64,000 nt of DNA, taken from positions 3,100,001 through 3,164,000 of the forward strand of contig NZ_AP024585.1 of NCBI RefSeq assembly GCF_018323885.1, in the 5' to 3' direction. Below the pieces are notes generated by a model. That model made no database searches and was not told the origin of the DNA. It worked only from the letters and a program-made list of their open reading frames with translations. Each line of letters begins with the position of its first letter. The first letter of the stretch is position 1. The translations under genes and the position numbers were made by a program. Of the stretch, positions 27,441 to 37,107 are shown piece by piece. Source of the stretch: Citrobacter amalonaticus (GTDB taxonomy: Bacteria; Pseudomonadota; Gammaproteobacteria; Enterobacterales; Enterobacteriaceae).

Positions 27441-30077
27441 TTACTCGTCAGCGTCATCAGCGACATCGTCGTCGGTTTCCGCTTCCGGGGCGATATCATC
27501 ATCCCCTTCCGCCGCGCTACCGTCGATGGAGTCGAGTTCTTCGTCATCCACCGGCTCAGCTACACGCTGCAGACCCACCACGTTTTCATCTTCCGCCGTA
27601 CGGATGAGGATTACGCCCTGAGTATTACGTCCTACCACGCTGATTTCCGACACGCGAGTACGCACCAGCGTACCGGCATCGGTGATCATCATGATCTGGT
27701 CGCAATCATCAACCTGCACCGCGCCAACAACAGAACCGTTGCGCTCGGTCACTTTGATAGAGATAACGCCTTGCGTCGCACGGGACTTGGTCGGATACTC
27801 TTCCGCCGCCGTACGCTTACCGTAACCATTTTGCGTCACGGTCAGGATCGCGCCTTCACCACGTGGAATAATCAGGGAGACGACTTTGTCTTCGCCCGCC
27901 AGCTTGATGCCTCGTACGCCAGTCGCAGTACGGCCCATCGCACGGACGGCGTCCTCTTTAAAGCGCACCACTTTGCCCGCCGCCGAGAACAGCATGACTT
28001 CGTCAGAACCGGAGGTCAGATCCACGCCAATCAGTTCGTCGCCATCGTTCAGGTTCACCGCAATGATACCGGCAGAACGCGGGCGGCTGAATTCGGTCAG
28101 CGCGGTTTTCTTCACCGTACCGCTGGCGGTCGCCATAAAGACGTTCACGCCCTCTTCGTACTCACGAACCGGCAGGATAGCGGTAATACGTTCGTCGGCT
28201 TCCAGCGGCAGCAGGTTGACGATCGGACGGCCACGCGCACCACGGCTCGCTTCTGGCAGTTGATAAACCTTCATCCAGTACAGACGACCCCGGCTGGAGA
28301 AGCAGAGGATCGTGTCATGGGTGTTGGCCACCAGCAGACGGTCAATAAAGTCTTCTTCTTTAATACGTGCAGCCGATTTGCCTTTCCCACCACGACGTTG
28401 TGCTTCGTAGTCGGTCAGCGGCTGATACTTCACGTAGCCCTGATGAGACAGGGTCACAACCACATCTTCCTGGTTGATCAGATCTTCGATATTGATATCA
28501 GCGCTATTCGCGGTGATTTCGGTACGACGCTCATCGCCAAACTGATCGCGGATCAGCTCCAGCTCTTCGCGAATCACTTCCATCAGGCGATCGGCGCTGC
28601 CCAGAATGTGCAGCAGTTCCGCGATCTGTTCCAGCAGCTCTTTGTATTCATCGAGCAGTTTTTCATGCTCAAGGCCGGTCAGTTTCTGCAAACGCAGATC
28701 CAGAATCGCCTGGGCCTGCTGTTCTGTCAGGTAGTACTGACCGTCACGCACGCCGAATTCTGGCTCCAGCCATTCCGGACGCGCAGCGTCGTCACCGGCA
28801 CGTTCCAGCATCGCAGCCACGTTGCCCAGATCCCACGGACGTGCGATCAATGCGGCTTTCGCTTCCGACGGGGTCGGCGCGCGACGAATCAGCTCAATGA
28901 TCGGGTCGATGTTCGCCAGCGCAATCGCCAGTGCTTCAAGGATATGCGCACGATCGCGGGCTTTACGCAGTTCGAAAATGGTACGGCGGGTCACCACTTC
29001 ACGGCGGTGGCGCACAAACGCTGAAATGATGTCTTTCAGGTTCATGATCTTCGGCTGACCATGGTGCAGTGCCACCATGTTGATACCGAAAGAGACCTGC
29101 AGTTGAGTCTGGGAGTAGAGGTTGTTCAGTACCACTTCCCCGACCGCGTCGCGCTTAACTTCAATCACGATGCGCATACCGTCTTTGTCAGACTCGTCAC
29201 GCAGCGCGCTGATGCCTTCAACGCGTTTGTCTTTTACCAGTTCCGCGATTTTCTCGATCAGGCGCGCTTTGTTCACCTGATACGGAATTTCATGCACGAT
29301 AATGGTTTCACGACCGGTTTTCGCGTCTACTTCCACTTCCGCGCGGGCACGGATGTACACTTTACCGCGACCGGTACGATAGGCTTCTTCAATACCGCGA
29401 CGACCGTTGATGATCGCCGCCGTCGGGAAGTCCGGACCCGGGATGTATTCCATCAGCCCTTCAATGCTGATGTCTTCATTGTCGATATACGCAAGGCAGC
29501 CGTTAACCACTTCCGTCAGGTTGTGTGGCGGGATGTTGGTCGCCATCCCTACTGCGATACCGGACGAACCGTTTACCAACAGGTTCGGGATTTTGGTCGG
29601 CATAACGTCAGGGATTTTTTCCGTGCCGTCATAGTTGTCGACAAAATCAACCGTCTCTTTTTCCAGATCGGCCATTAACTCATGGGCAATCTTCGCCAGA
29701 CGGATTTCCGTATAACGCATCGCCGCCGCGGAATCGCCATCGATGGAACCGAAGTTCCCCTGGCCATCCACCAGCATATATCGCAGCGAGAACGGCTGAG
29801 CCATACGGACAATGGTGTCGTATACCGCAGAGTCGCCATGCGGGTGGTATTTACCGATTACGTCACCAACGACACGGGCTGATTTCTTATAGGCTTTGTT
29901 CCAGTCATTGCCCAATACGTTCATGGCGTAAAGTACGCGACGGTGTACCGGCTTCAGGCCATCTCGGACATCCGGCAGCGCACGGCCAACAATGACCGAC
30001 ATCGCATAATCCAGATAAGAGTTCTTCAGCTCTTCCTCAATGTTGACCGGTGTAATTTCTCTCGCAAGGTCGCTCAT
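27441..30077 (-). CDS. gyrA: DNA gyrase subunit A
   Basis: The 878-residue A subunit of gyrase, which cuts and rejoins DNA to introduce negative supercoils. The catalytic Tyr122 is in [14 protein letters not shown]. The quinolone-resistance region has Ser83 and Asp87 ([10 protein letters not shown]), i.e. the susceptible-type residues. The C-terminal DNA-wrapping domain starts near 525 with the GyrA box (QRRGGKG at about 560) and ends in an acidic tail ([20 protein letters not shown]). Length is within three residues of E. coli GyrA. The promoter region is shared divergently with ubiG. Confidence 0.98.
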   Translation of the reverse strand: MSDLAREITPVNIEEELKNSYLDYAMSVIVGRALPDVRDGLKPVHRRVLYAMNVLGNDWNKAYKKSARVVGDVIGKYHPHGDSAVYDTIVRMAQPFSLRYMLVDGQGNFGSIDGDSAAAMRYTEIRLAKIAHELMADLEKETVDFVDNYDGTEKIPDVMPTKIPNLLVNGSSGIAVGMATNIPPHNLTEVVNGCLAYIDNEDISIEGLMEYIPGPDFPTAAIINGRRGIEEAYRTGRGKVYIRARAEVEVDAKTGRETIIVHEIPYQVNKARLIEKIAELVKDKRVEGISALRDESDKDGMRIVIEVKRDAVGEVVLNNLYSQTQLQVSFGINMVALHHGQPKIMNLKDIISAFVRHRREVVTRRTIFELRKARDRAHILEALAIALANIDPIIELIRRAPTPSEAKAALIARPWDLGNVAAMLERAGDDAARPEWLEPEFGVRDGQYYLTEQQAQAILDLRLQKLTGLEHEKLLDEYKELLEQIAELLHILGSADRLMEVIREELELIRDQFGDERRTEITANSADINIEDLINQEDVVVTLSHQGYVKYQPLTDYEAQRRGGKGKSAARIKEEDFIDRLLVANTHDTILCFSSRGRLYWMKVYQLPEASRGARGRPIVNLLPLEADERITAILPVREYEEGVNVFMATASGTVKKTALTEFSRPRSAGIIAVNLNDGDELIGVDLTSGSDEVMLFSAAGKVVRFKEDAVRAMGRTATGVRGIKLAGEDKVVSLIIPRGEGAILTVTQNGYGKRTAAEEYPTKSRATQGVISIKVTERNGSVVGAVQVDDCDQIMMITDAGTLVRTRVSEISVVGRNTQGVILIRTAEDENVVGLQRVAEPVDDEELDSIDGSAAEGDDDIAPEAETDDDVADDADE

Positions 30078-30223
30078 CTAACCGCTATCCCTCTACTGTA
30101 TCCCGGATTCAAAGGTCGCAAATTATAACACAACCGCAGAGATTGAGGTAAACCAATAAGCTTTATTCACCCGCGTGGACTGATATACTCCTGTCACTAG
30201 CCCTATAAGGAGTAAAAGCCCCG

Positions 30224-30952
30224 ATGAATGCCGTAAAACCACCGGTAAACCACAACGTTGACCATGAAGAAATTGCCAAGTTTGAAGCAGTCGCGTCGCG
30301 CTGGTGGGATCTGGAAGGCGAATTTAAGCCGTTGCATCGCATTAACCCGCTGCGGCTGGGTTATATTGCTGAACGCTCAGGCGGCCTGTTTGGTAAAAAG
30401 GTGCTCGACGTCGGCTGCGGCGGCGGCATTCTGGCAGAGAGCATGGCGCGTGAAGGCGCCACAGTGACCGGTCTGGACATGGGGTTTGAGCCCTTGCAGG
30501 TAGCAAAACTGCATGCGCTGGAAAGTGGTATTCAGGTGGATTACGTGCACGAAACCGTGGAAGAGCACGCGGCAAAACATGCCCATCAGTATGACGTGGT
30601 AACCTGTATGGAGATGCTGGAACATGTGCCCGATCCGCAATCGGTGGTTCGCGCCTGCGCACAACTGGTGAAACCCGGCGGCGAGGTGTTCTTCTCAACG
30701 CTCAACCGTAATGGCAAATCCTGGCTGATGGCGGTTGTCGGTGCGGAATATATTTTACGCATGGTGCCGAAAGGGACCCATGATGTGAAGAAATTTATTA
30801 AACCTGCGGAGCTGCTAGGTTGGGTGGATCAGACGGTCTTGCAGGAGCGCCATATGACCGGGTTGCACTACAACCCCATCACCAACACCTTCAAGCTTGG
30901 CCCTGGCGTTGATGTGAACTATATGGTGCATACCACCGCAAAAGCGGAATAA
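30224..30952 (+). CDS. ubiG: bifunctional ubiquinone O-methyltransferase UbiG
   Basis: UbiG performs both O-methylations in ubiquinone synthesis using S-adenosylmethionine. The 242-residue protein has the class I methyltransferase motif [13 protein letters not shown] near residue 60, the acidic motif VTGLDMG after it, and the post-I segment [16 protein letters not shown]. Start ATG is preceded by AAGGAG. It is divergent from gyrA, as in E. coli, and is followed by a REP element. Confidence 0.97.
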   Translation: MNAVKPPVNHNVDHEEIAKFEAVASRWWDLEGEFKPLHRINPLRLGYIAERSGGLFGKKVLDVGCGGGILAESMAREGATVTGLDMGFEPLQVAKLHALESGIQVDYVHETVEEHAAKHAHQYDVVTCMEMLEHVPDPQSVVRACAQLVKPGGEVFFSTLNRNGKSWLMAVVGAEYILRMVPKGTHDVKKFIKPAELLGWVDQTVLQERHMTGLHYNPITNTFKLGPGVDVNYMVHTTAKAE

Positions 30953-30959
30953 GCCCCCT

Positions 30960-31041
30960 GCCTGATGGCGCTTCGCTTATCAGGCCTACAAAGATGTGCC
31001 TGTAGGCCGGATACAACATTACTGTCGCCATCCGGCTTACA
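30960..31041. repeat. REP/BIME element downstream of ubiG
   Basis: Two inverted REP-like units: CCTGATGGCGCTTCGCTTATCAGGCC at 30961-30986 (quoted in part in structure: a GCGCTTCGC centre) and TGTAGGCCGGATAC ... GCCATCCGGCTTAC at 31001-31040. Both carry the enterobacterial REP core GCCGGATG/CATCCGGC or a variant. It sits just after the ubiG stop. Confidence 0.85.
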
Positions 31042-31241
31042 AAAATTGCGCCAGATCATGAGAACTTTCTACACCTTCGTTGAAGAAATCAGCACTCGAT
31101 CAAATTATCTATTTTTTTTATGAATTATTGACATCCCCGCCAGGCCTTATGCGACGTGCACTTAGCCTTTCTTACCCTTTTGCAACCTCAATTTAACCTC
31201 AAAATCAACTCTTGTGCTGAAAAGAATCCCTACTAGAATAC

Positions 31242-31290
31242 TCACCATATAGCGTTTACTTTAACACTCAACCCCTACATATAGTATTTA
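31242..31290 (+). promoter_or_regulatory. candidate NrdR boxes of nrdA
   Basis: ACCATATAGCGT (31244-31255) and ACATATAGTATT (31277-31288) both carry the ATATAG core of NrdR boxes and are spaced 33 bp, about three helical turns, as NrdR sites usually are. They lie 80-125 bp before the nrdA ATG. The long AT-rich stretch 31050-31240 upstream shows no gene. Confidence 0.5.
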
Positions 31291-31326
31291 TCCACAGAGT
31301 TAGTCACAAGGTGGCATTGTGGATAA
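31288..31326. promoter_or_regulatory. pair of inverted perfect DnaA boxes upstream of nrdA
   Basis: TTATCCACA at 31288-31296 and its complement TGTGGATAA at 31318-31326, 43-81 bp before the nrdA start. DnaA is a known regulator of nrdAB in E. coli, where two DnaA boxes lie in the promoter. Confidence 0.75.
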
Positions 31327-31368
31327 TGCAGGGGATATTTTTTCTTTCACGGACAGGTAAAAAACCAC

Positions 31369-33654
31369 ATGAATCAGAGTCTGCTGGTGACAAAGCGTGA
31401 TGGTAGTACAGAGCGCATCAATCTCGACAAAATCCATCGGGTTCTGGATTGGGCGGCAGAAGGACTGAATAACGTATCGATCTCTCAGGTCGAACTGCGC
31501 TCCCACATCCAGTTTTATGACGGTATCAAGACCTCCGATATCCATGAAACGATCATTAAAGCGGCGGCGGACCTGATCTCCCGCGATGCGCCGGATTATC
31601 AGTATCTGGCTGCGCGTCTGGCGATTTTCCATCTGCGTAAAAAAGCCTACGGCGAATTTGAACCGCCGAAACTGTTTGACCATGTGGTGAAAATGGTTGA
31701 AATGGGCAAATACGACAATCATCTGCTGGAAGACTACACGGAAGAAGAGTTCAAGCAGATGGACTCGTTCATCGTACACGACCGTGATATGACCTTCTCC
31801 TACGCCGCCGTTAAGCAGCTGGAAGGGAAATATCTGGTACAGAACCGTGTCACCGGTGAGATCTACGAAAGCGCCCAGTTCCTCTATATTCTGGTAGCAG
31901 CCTGCCTGTTCTCGAATTACCCGCGCGAAACCCGTCTGGAATACGTCAAACGTTTTTATGACGCGGTGTCGACGTTCAAAATTTCTCTGCCGACGCCGAT
32001 CATGTCCGGCGTTCGTACCCCGACGCGTCAGTTCAGCTCTTGCGTGCTGATCGAGTGCGGCGACAGCCTGGACTCGATCAACGCCACCTCCAGCGCGATT
32101 GTGAAATACGTTTCCCAGCGTGCTGGTATCGGTATCAACGCCGGTCGTATCCGTGCGCTGGGCAGCCCGATTCGCGGCGGCGAAGCGTTCCACACCGGCT
32201 GTATCCCGTTCTACAAGCACTTCCAGACCGCCGTGAAATCCTGCTCTCAGGGCGGTGTACGCGGTGGTGCGGCCACGCTGTTCTACCCGATGTGGCATCT
32301 GGAAGTGGAAAGCCTGCTGGTATTGAAAAACAACCGTGGCGTGGAAGGCAACCGCGTGCGTCACATGGACTACGGCGTACAAATCAACAAACTGATGTAC
32401 ACCCGTCTGCTGAAAGGGGAAGACATTACCCTGTTCAGCCCGTCCGACGTCCCTGGCCTGTATGATGCGTTCTTCGCCGATCAGGACGAGTTCGAGCGTT
32501 TGTACACGAAATATGAGAAAGACGACAGCATCCGCAAACAGCGTGTCAAAGCCGTTGAACTGTTCTCGCTGATGATGCAGGAACGCGCCTCTACGGGGCG
32601 TATCTATATTCAGAACGTTGACCACTGCAACACCCATAGCCCGTTCGATCCGCAGGTCGCGCCGGTGCGCCAGTCCAACTTATGTCTGGAAATCGCGCTG
32701 CCAACCAAACCGCTGATGGATGTGAACGACGAAAACGGTGAAATCGCCCTGTGTACGCTCTCCGCGTTCAACCTGGGAGCAATCAACAGCCTCGAGGAAC
32801 TGGAAGAGCTGGCGGTACTGGCCGTTCGTGCCCTTGATGCGCTGTTAGATTATCAGGACTACCCGATCCCGGCCGCCAAACGTGGTGCGATGGGGCGTCG
32901 TACGCTGGGTATTGGCGTGATTAACTACGCTTACTATCTGGCGAAGCACGGCGTACGTTACTCCGACGGTAGCGCCAACAACCTGACGCACAAAACGTTT
33001 GAAGCCATTCAGTACTATCTGCTGAAGGCCTCTAACGAACTGGCGATTGAACAAGGCGCCTGCCCATGGTTTAACGAAACCACCTACGCACAGGGCATTC
33101 TGCCGATCGATACTTACAAGAAAGATCTGGATGCCATCACCAGTGAACCGCTGCATCATGACTGGGAAGCGCTTCGTGAGTCCATCAAGACCCACGGTCT
33201 GCGTAACTCAACGCTCTCTGCCCTGATGCCGTCCGAGACCTCTTCGCAGATCTCGAACGCCACTAACGGTATTGAGCCGCCGCGCGGTTACGTCAGCATT
33301 AAAGCGTCGAAAGACGGCATCCTGCGTCAGGTCGTGCCGGACTACGAGCACCTGGGCAACGCCTATGAGCTGCTGTGGGAAATGCCGGGGAATGATGGTT
33401 ATCTGCAACTGGTCGGGATTATGCAGAAGTTTATCGATCAGTCGATTTCAGCCAACACCAACTACGATCCGTCGCGCTTCCCGTCCGGAAAAGTGCCGAT
33501 GCAGCAGTTGCTCAAAGACCTGCTCACCGCCTATAAGTTCGGGGTCAAAACGCTGTATTATCAGAACACCCGCGACGGCGCGGAAGATGCCCAGGACGAT
33601 CTGGTGCCATCCATTCAGGACGATGGCTGCGAAAGCGGCGCATGTAAGATTTAA
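31369..33654 (+). CDS. nrdA: ribonucleoside-diphosphate reductase 1 subunit alpha
   Basis: The large catalytic subunit of class Ia ribonucleotide reductase. The 761-residue protein has the N-terminal ATP cone (about 5-95) for activity control, the RNR lumen and barrel domains with the active-site cysteines (the first in QFSSCVLIECGDS, the radical/redox pair region in RQSNLCLEIALPT), and the C-terminal shuttle cysteines in DGCESGACKI. Length equals E. coli NrdA. It has DnaA boxes and candidate NrdR boxes upstream. A REP element separates it from nrdB. Confidence 0.98.
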   Translation: MNQSLLVTKRDGSTERINLDKIHRVLDWAAEGLNNVSISQVELRSHIQFYDGIKTSDIHETIIKAAADLISRDAPDYQYLAARLAIFHLRKKAYGEFEPPKLFDHVVKMVEMGKYDNHLLEDYTEEEFKQMDSFIVHDRDMTFSYAAVKQLEGKYLVQNRVTGEIYESAQFLYILVAACLFSNYPRETRLEYVKRFYDAVSTFKISLPTPIMSGVRTPTRQFSSCVLIECGDSLDSINATSSAIVKYVSQRAGIGINAGRIRALGSPIRGGEAFHTGCIPFYKHFQTAVKSCSQGGVRGGAATLFYPMWHLEVESLLVLKNNRGVEGNRVRHMDYGVQINKLMYTRLLKGEDITLFSPSDVPGLYDAFFADQDEFERLYTKYEKDDSIRKQRVKAVELFSLMMQERASTGRIYIQNVDHCNTHSPFDPQVAPVRQSNLCLEIALPTKPLMDVNDENGEIALCTLSAFNLGAINSLEELEELAVLAVRALDALLDYQDYPIPAAKRGAMGRRTLGIGVINYAYYLAKHGVRYSDGSANNLTHKTFEAIQYYLLKASNELAIEQGACPWFNETTYAQGILPIDTYKKDLDAITSEPLHHDWEALRESIKTHGLRNSTLSALMPSETSSQISNATNGIEPPRGYVSIKASKDGILRQVVPDYEHLGNAYELLWEMPGNDGYLQLVGIMQKFIDQSISANTNYDPSRFPSGKVPMQQLLKDLLTAYKFGVKTLYYQNTRDGAEDAQDDLVPSIQDDGCESGACKI

Positions 33655-33660
33655 TCTGTT

Positions 33661-33744
33661 GCCGGATGGCGGCGAAAAGCCTCATCCGGCCTACAAAATC
33701 AATCGGATGTTGTAGGCCGGATAAGCGAAGCGCCATCCGGCATT
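33661..33744. repeat. REP/BIME element between nrdA and nrdB
   Basis: Two inverted REP units, GCCGGATGGCGGCG ... CTCATCCGGC at 33661-33690 and TGTAGGCCGGATAAGC ... GCCATCCGGC at 33711-33741. It fills nearly all of the 114-bp intergenic space inside the nrdAB operon, so it is transcribed. Confidence 0.9.
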
Positions 33745-33768
33745 ACACAGCTGACAGGACTCACTTCA

Positions 33769-34899
33769 ATGGCATACACCACATTTTCACAGACGAAAAA
33801 CGATCAACTGCTGGAGCCGATGTTTTTTGGTCAGCCGGTTAACGTGGCCCGCTACGATCAGCAAAAATATGACATCTTCGAAAAGCTGATCGAAAAACAA
33901 CTCTCCTTCTTCTGGCGTCCTGAAGAGGTTGACGTTTCACGCGACCGCATCGACTACCAGGCGCTGCCAGAGCATGAAAAACACATTTTTATCAGCAATC
34001 TGAAGTACCAGACGCTGCTGGATTCTATTCAGGGGCGTAGCCCGAACGTGGCACTGCTGCCGCTGATCTCCATTCCGGAACTGGAAACCTGGGTCGAAAC
34101 CTGGGCCTTCTCCGAGACCATTCACTCGCGCTCTTACACCCATATCATTCGTAATATCGTTAACGATCCGGCTATTGTGTTTGATGACATCGTCACCAAC
34201 GAGCAGATCCAGAAACGTGCGGAAGGCATTTCCAGCTATTACGATGAGCTGATTGAGATGACCAGCTACTGGCACCTGCTGGGCGAAGGGACGCACACCG
34301 TGAACGGCAAAACCGTCACCGTGAACCTGCGTGCGCTGAAGAAAAAACTGTATCTGTGCCTGATGAGCGTCAACGCGCTGGAAGCAATCCGCTTCTACGT
34401 CAGCTTCGCCTGCTCATTCGCTTTCGCCGAGCGTGAACTGATGGAAGGCAACGCTAAAATCATTCGCCTGATTGCCCGTGACGAAGCGCTGCACTTGACT
34501 GGCACTCAGCACATGCTGAACCTGTTGCGCAGCGGCGTTGACGATCCGGAAATGGCGGAAATTGCCGAAGAGTGTAGGCAGGAGTGCTATGACCTGTTTG
34601 TGCAGGCCGCCCTGCAGGAAAAAGAGTGGGCAGACTATCTGTTCCGCGACGGTTCAATGATTGGCCTGAACAAAGACATTCTGTGCCAGTACGTCGAATA
34701 CATCACCAACATTCGTATGCAGGCGGTCGGTCTGGATCTGCCGTTCCAGACCCGTTCCAATCCGATCCCGTGGATCAACACCTGGCTGGTGTCCGATAAC
34801 GTTCAGGTGGCCCCGCAGGAAGTGGAAGTGAGTTCTTATCTGGTCGGGCAGATCGACTCTGAAGTCGATACCGACGATCTGAGTAACTTCCAGCTCTGA
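33769..34899 (+). CDS. nrdB: ribonucleoside-diphosphate reductase 1 subunit beta
   Basis: The small subunit carrying the diiron centre and tyrosyl radical. The 376 residues keep the iron ligands in the ferritin-like helices ([40 protein letters not shown]) and the radical tyrosine position following these. The C-terminal tail [10 protein letters not shown] docks on NrdA. Length equals E. coli NrdB. The stop overlaps the yfaE start by one base (TGATG). Confidence 0.98.
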   Translation: MAYTTFSQTKNDQLLEPMFFGQPVNVARYDQQKYDIFEKLIEKQLSFFWRPEEVDVSRDRIDYQALPEHEKHIFISNLKYQTLLDSIQGRSPNVALLPLISIPELETWVETWAFSETIHSRSYTHIIRNIVNDPAIVFDDIVTNEQIQKRAEGISSYYDELIEMTSYWHLLGEGTHTVNGKTVTVNLRALKKKLYLCLMSVNALEAIRFYVSFACSFAFAERELMEGNAKIIRLIARDEALHLTGTQHMLNLLRSGVDDPEMAEIAEECRQECYDLFVQAALQEKEWADYLFRDGSMIGLNKDILCQYVEYITNIRMQAVGLDLPFQTRSNPIPWINTWLVSDNVQVAPQEVEVSSYLVGQIDSEVDTDDLSNFQL

Positions 34900-35153
34900 T
34901 GGGACGCGTCACACTGCGCATCACTGGCACACAGTTGCTGTGCCAGGATGAACACCCTTCCCTGCTCGCCGCGCTTGAATCGCACAACGTTGAAGTGGAA
35001 TATCAGTGCCGCGAAGGCTATTGCGGCTCTTGCCGCTGCCGTCTGGTTGCAGGTCAAGTGGACTGGATCGCCGAGCCGTTAGCATTCATTCAGCCCGGCG
35101 AAATTTTGCCCTGCTGTTGCAGGGCAAAAGGCGACATCGAAATTGAGATGTAG
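34899..35153 (+). CDS. yfaE: [2Fe-2S] ferredoxin YfaE
   Basis: An 84-residue ferredoxin that helps restore the NrdB diiron-tyrosyl cofactor. The plant-type ferredoxin motif C-x4-C-x2-C is in QCREGYCGSCRC, with the fourth cysteine in the ILPCCCR stretch. It is translationally coupled to nrdB. The inaA stop lies 7 bp beyond in the opposite direction, so the two genes converge with no room for a terminator of their own. Confidence 0.96.
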   Translation: MGRVTLRITGTQLLCQDEHPSLLAALESHNVEVEYQCREGYCGSCRCRLVAGQVDWIAEPLAFIQPGEILPCCCRAKGDIEIEM

Positions 35154-35159
35154 CGCGCG

Positions 35160-35810
35160 TTACAGCGCGTAGTAATACGCTTTCACCTGTTCCCAGTCCG
35201 CTTTCGGGATGGGACTCAGGTACTTCTCAAGCTGAGAGAAGTCATGGTGCGCCGCTTTATGGCGGCGCAAACGACGACGGCTTTTTTCCAGATCTAAAAA
35301 CCCGGCTTCTACCGTCCCTTCCGTTTTCACATAGATATGTCTTACGTAGCAGCAGCCGTGCTGACGATTGACGCTGTGCATCTTTTTAAAGGCCAGCGCG
35401 ACCGCTTTTAGCATTGCATCACGCACCTCATCAGGATACGGCGTCACTGTATGCTGTTTATACCACTCTTCGATGCTCACAAAGCCTTTCATATCTTCGG
35501 TGATCAGCAGCGCACGCCATTCACCGTTAACTTTTGTCGCGTTGCCATAGACAATTTTCGGCACGATAACGCCCGCGCGGGCCAGTTCGTTGATCACCTC
35601 GATTTCGCGCACAATCGTCGGACGTCCGAAAGGATAGCGTACCGAGTGAAACAGGTGTTGTGTCATCCGCTTCACATACAATTTCTTCCCGTCACGTTCG
35701 ATGCATTGCACACCGCTCATCCCTTTGCGTCGATAATTCGGTTCTTCGACCCAATCGCCTTCCGTTGCCCACCAGCTCTCAAACTCATCCTGCACTGCTG
35801 CCTGCGCCAT
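35160..35810 (-). CDS. inaA: stress-induced kinase-like protein InaA
   Basis: A 216-residue member of the lipopolysaccharide kinase (Kdo/WaaP-like) family with GMSGVQCI ... KKLYVKRM at the N-terminus and the typical RQHGCCYVRHIYV and FLDLEKSRRR stretches (catalytic-loop-like and metal-binding-like). E. coli InaA is induced by weak acids and belongs to the MarA/SoxS/Rob regulon; the biochemical role is unknown. I chose the ATG at 35810, which aligns with the E. coli start and has GGATGG upstream, over one three codons earlier. Confidence 0.92.
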   Translation of the reverse strand: MAQAAVQDEFESWWATEGDWVEEPNYRRKGMSGVQCIERDGKKLYVKRMTQHLFHSVRYPFGRPTIVREIEVINELARAGVIVPKIVYGNATKVNGEWRALLITEDMKGFVSIEEWYKQHTVTPYPDEVRDAMLKAVALAFKKMHSVNRQHGCCYVRHIYVKTEGTVEAGFLDLEKSRRRLRRHKAAHHDFSQLEKYLSPIPKADWEQVKAYYYAL

Positions 35811-35958
35811 TGTGACCATCCGTTACAGTAACGACATAAATTATTTATCGAACAAATATAAATCTTCTTCTTAAGGAAATCTTAAGAAATTCATGATCGG
35901 CTACGGACTTCTTGATCTGACGTGTGCTTTTTTGCATTAAACCGGCAGGAAAAGAGAT

Positions 35959-36005
35959 AAAAAAAACTGCACCTTACTCAGCGGTTGCCCGCCTTTGGGG
36001 TGCAG
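35959..36005 (-). terminator. terminator of glpTQ
   Basis: Minus strand CTGCACC (36005-35999) pairs with GGTGCAG (35973-35967), with a smaller inner GC stem and a T tract at 35966-35959. It lies about 20 bp after the glpQ stop. Confidence 0.8.
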
Positions 36006-36026
36006 TGGAGAGGGATAACGCGGTTG

Positions 36027-37103
36027 TTACTCTTTACGTAAGAACATCACCGCTTTGTCGGGGAAGTCGGTGAACAGCCCGTCCACGCCCGCTTTGTTGT
36101 AGAGGATGTCGTACAGCTGATTCACATCCGTCGTGTACTCCGGCAACTGATCGGCGCGCACCGTATAAGGATGAACCGCCATCTTATTCTGGTGGGCCTC
36201 TTTCACCATATCTGTCAGGACGATATTGCCTTTCGTCGACTTCTCGTCAATCAGCATGTGGTAATCCGGACCGATGCCGTCCGCATATTCCGCCACCTGC
36301 TTCATCGCCCCGGGTTTAAACATCCAGTCGTAGTTGTAATTGACCCAACTGCCGTCCGGCTGCTTCTCCTGGGTTTCATTCCAGTCGGTATAGGCAATCA
36401 ACTGCACCAGGTTCAGATCCATCCCCATTTTAGGTTCCAGCTCATTTTTGATGCGCTTGAGTTCTGCTACATCAAAACTTTGCAGATAGACTTTGTCCTG
36501 CTTGTCGCTGTAACCGTACTGTTTCAGCACTTCCAGGGTCTTCGTCGCAATGTCCTTCCCTTCCTGATGATGGAACCACGGCGCTTTGATCTCCGGATAG
36601 ATACCGATGTTCTTGCCGGTAGAATGGTTCAGTCCCTGAACAAACTCGATCTCTTCAGCAAAGGTATGCACGCGGAAATCCGATTTACCCATCGGGAAAC
36701 GCCCAGGATAGGTTTGCACCTTCTTGCCATTTTCCAGATCAAACCCTTCGGTAAATTTCAGAGATTTGATTTCGTCCAGCGTAAAGTCGATGGCGTAATA
36801 ACGACCGTCTTTGCGCGCACGATCCGGAAAACGCTCGGCGACATCCGTCACGCGATCAAGATAGTGGTCATGCAGGACGACCAGTTGGTCGTCTTTCGTC
36901 ATCACCAGATCCTGTTCCAGATAATCCGCCCCCTGCGCGTAGGCCATCGCTTTCGCGGGCAGCGTATGCTCCGGTAGGTAGCCGCTCGCGCCACGGTGGG
37001 CAATCACAACTTTATCTGTGTTGCTGGCAGCCAGGGCATGACTTCCCATTACCGCACCCGCCATCATCAGCGTCAGGCTCAGGTTTTTCAGTGTTTTTTT
37101 CAT
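36027..37103 (-). CDS. glpQ: periplasmic glycerophosphodiester phosphodiesterase GlpQ
   Basis: GlpQ hydrolyses glycerophosphodiesters to glycerol-3-phosphate and an alcohol in the periplasm, feeding GlpT. The 358 residues have a signal peptide ending near SHALA|ASNTDK, the catalytic HRGASGYLPEHT motif around residue 36, and metal-binding acid residues in YLEQDLVMTKDDQLVVLHD. Length equals E. coli GlpQ. It begins 4 bp after the glpT stop codon and is transcribed with it, so the amber codon in glpT could reduce its expression by polarity. Confidence 0.97.
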   Translation of the reverse strand: MKKTLKNLSLTLMMAGAVMGSHALAASNTDKVVIAHRGASGYLPEHTLPAKAMAYAQGADYLEQDLVMTKDDQLVVLHDHYLDRVTDVAERFPDRARKDGRYYAIDFTLDEIKSLKFTEGFDLENGKKVQTYPGRFPMGKSDFRVHTFAEEIEFVQGLNHSTGKNIGIYPEIKAPWFHHQEGKDIATKTLEVLKQYGYSDKQDKVYLQSFDVAELKRIKNELEPKMGMDLNLVQLIAYTDWNETQEKQPDGSWVNYNYDWMFKPGAMKQVAEYADGIGPDYHMLIDEKSTKGNIVLTDMVKEAHQNKMAVHPYTVRADQLPEYTTDVNQLYDILYNKAGVDGLFTDFPDKAVMFLRKE

Positions 37104-37107
37104 TCAC

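Noticed and set aside
27771..29024. Long open frame antisense to gyrA
   Set aside because: Shadow of a GC-biased, highly expressed gene; no homology recognised and no start signal.
29812..29838. Quinolone-resistance mutation in gyrA
   Set aside because: Ser83 and Asp87 are both present, the susceptible-type residues.
34900..35160. Separate terminator between yfaE and inaA
   Set aside because: The stops are only 6 bp apart; the GCGCG sequence there is too short to form a proper terminator.
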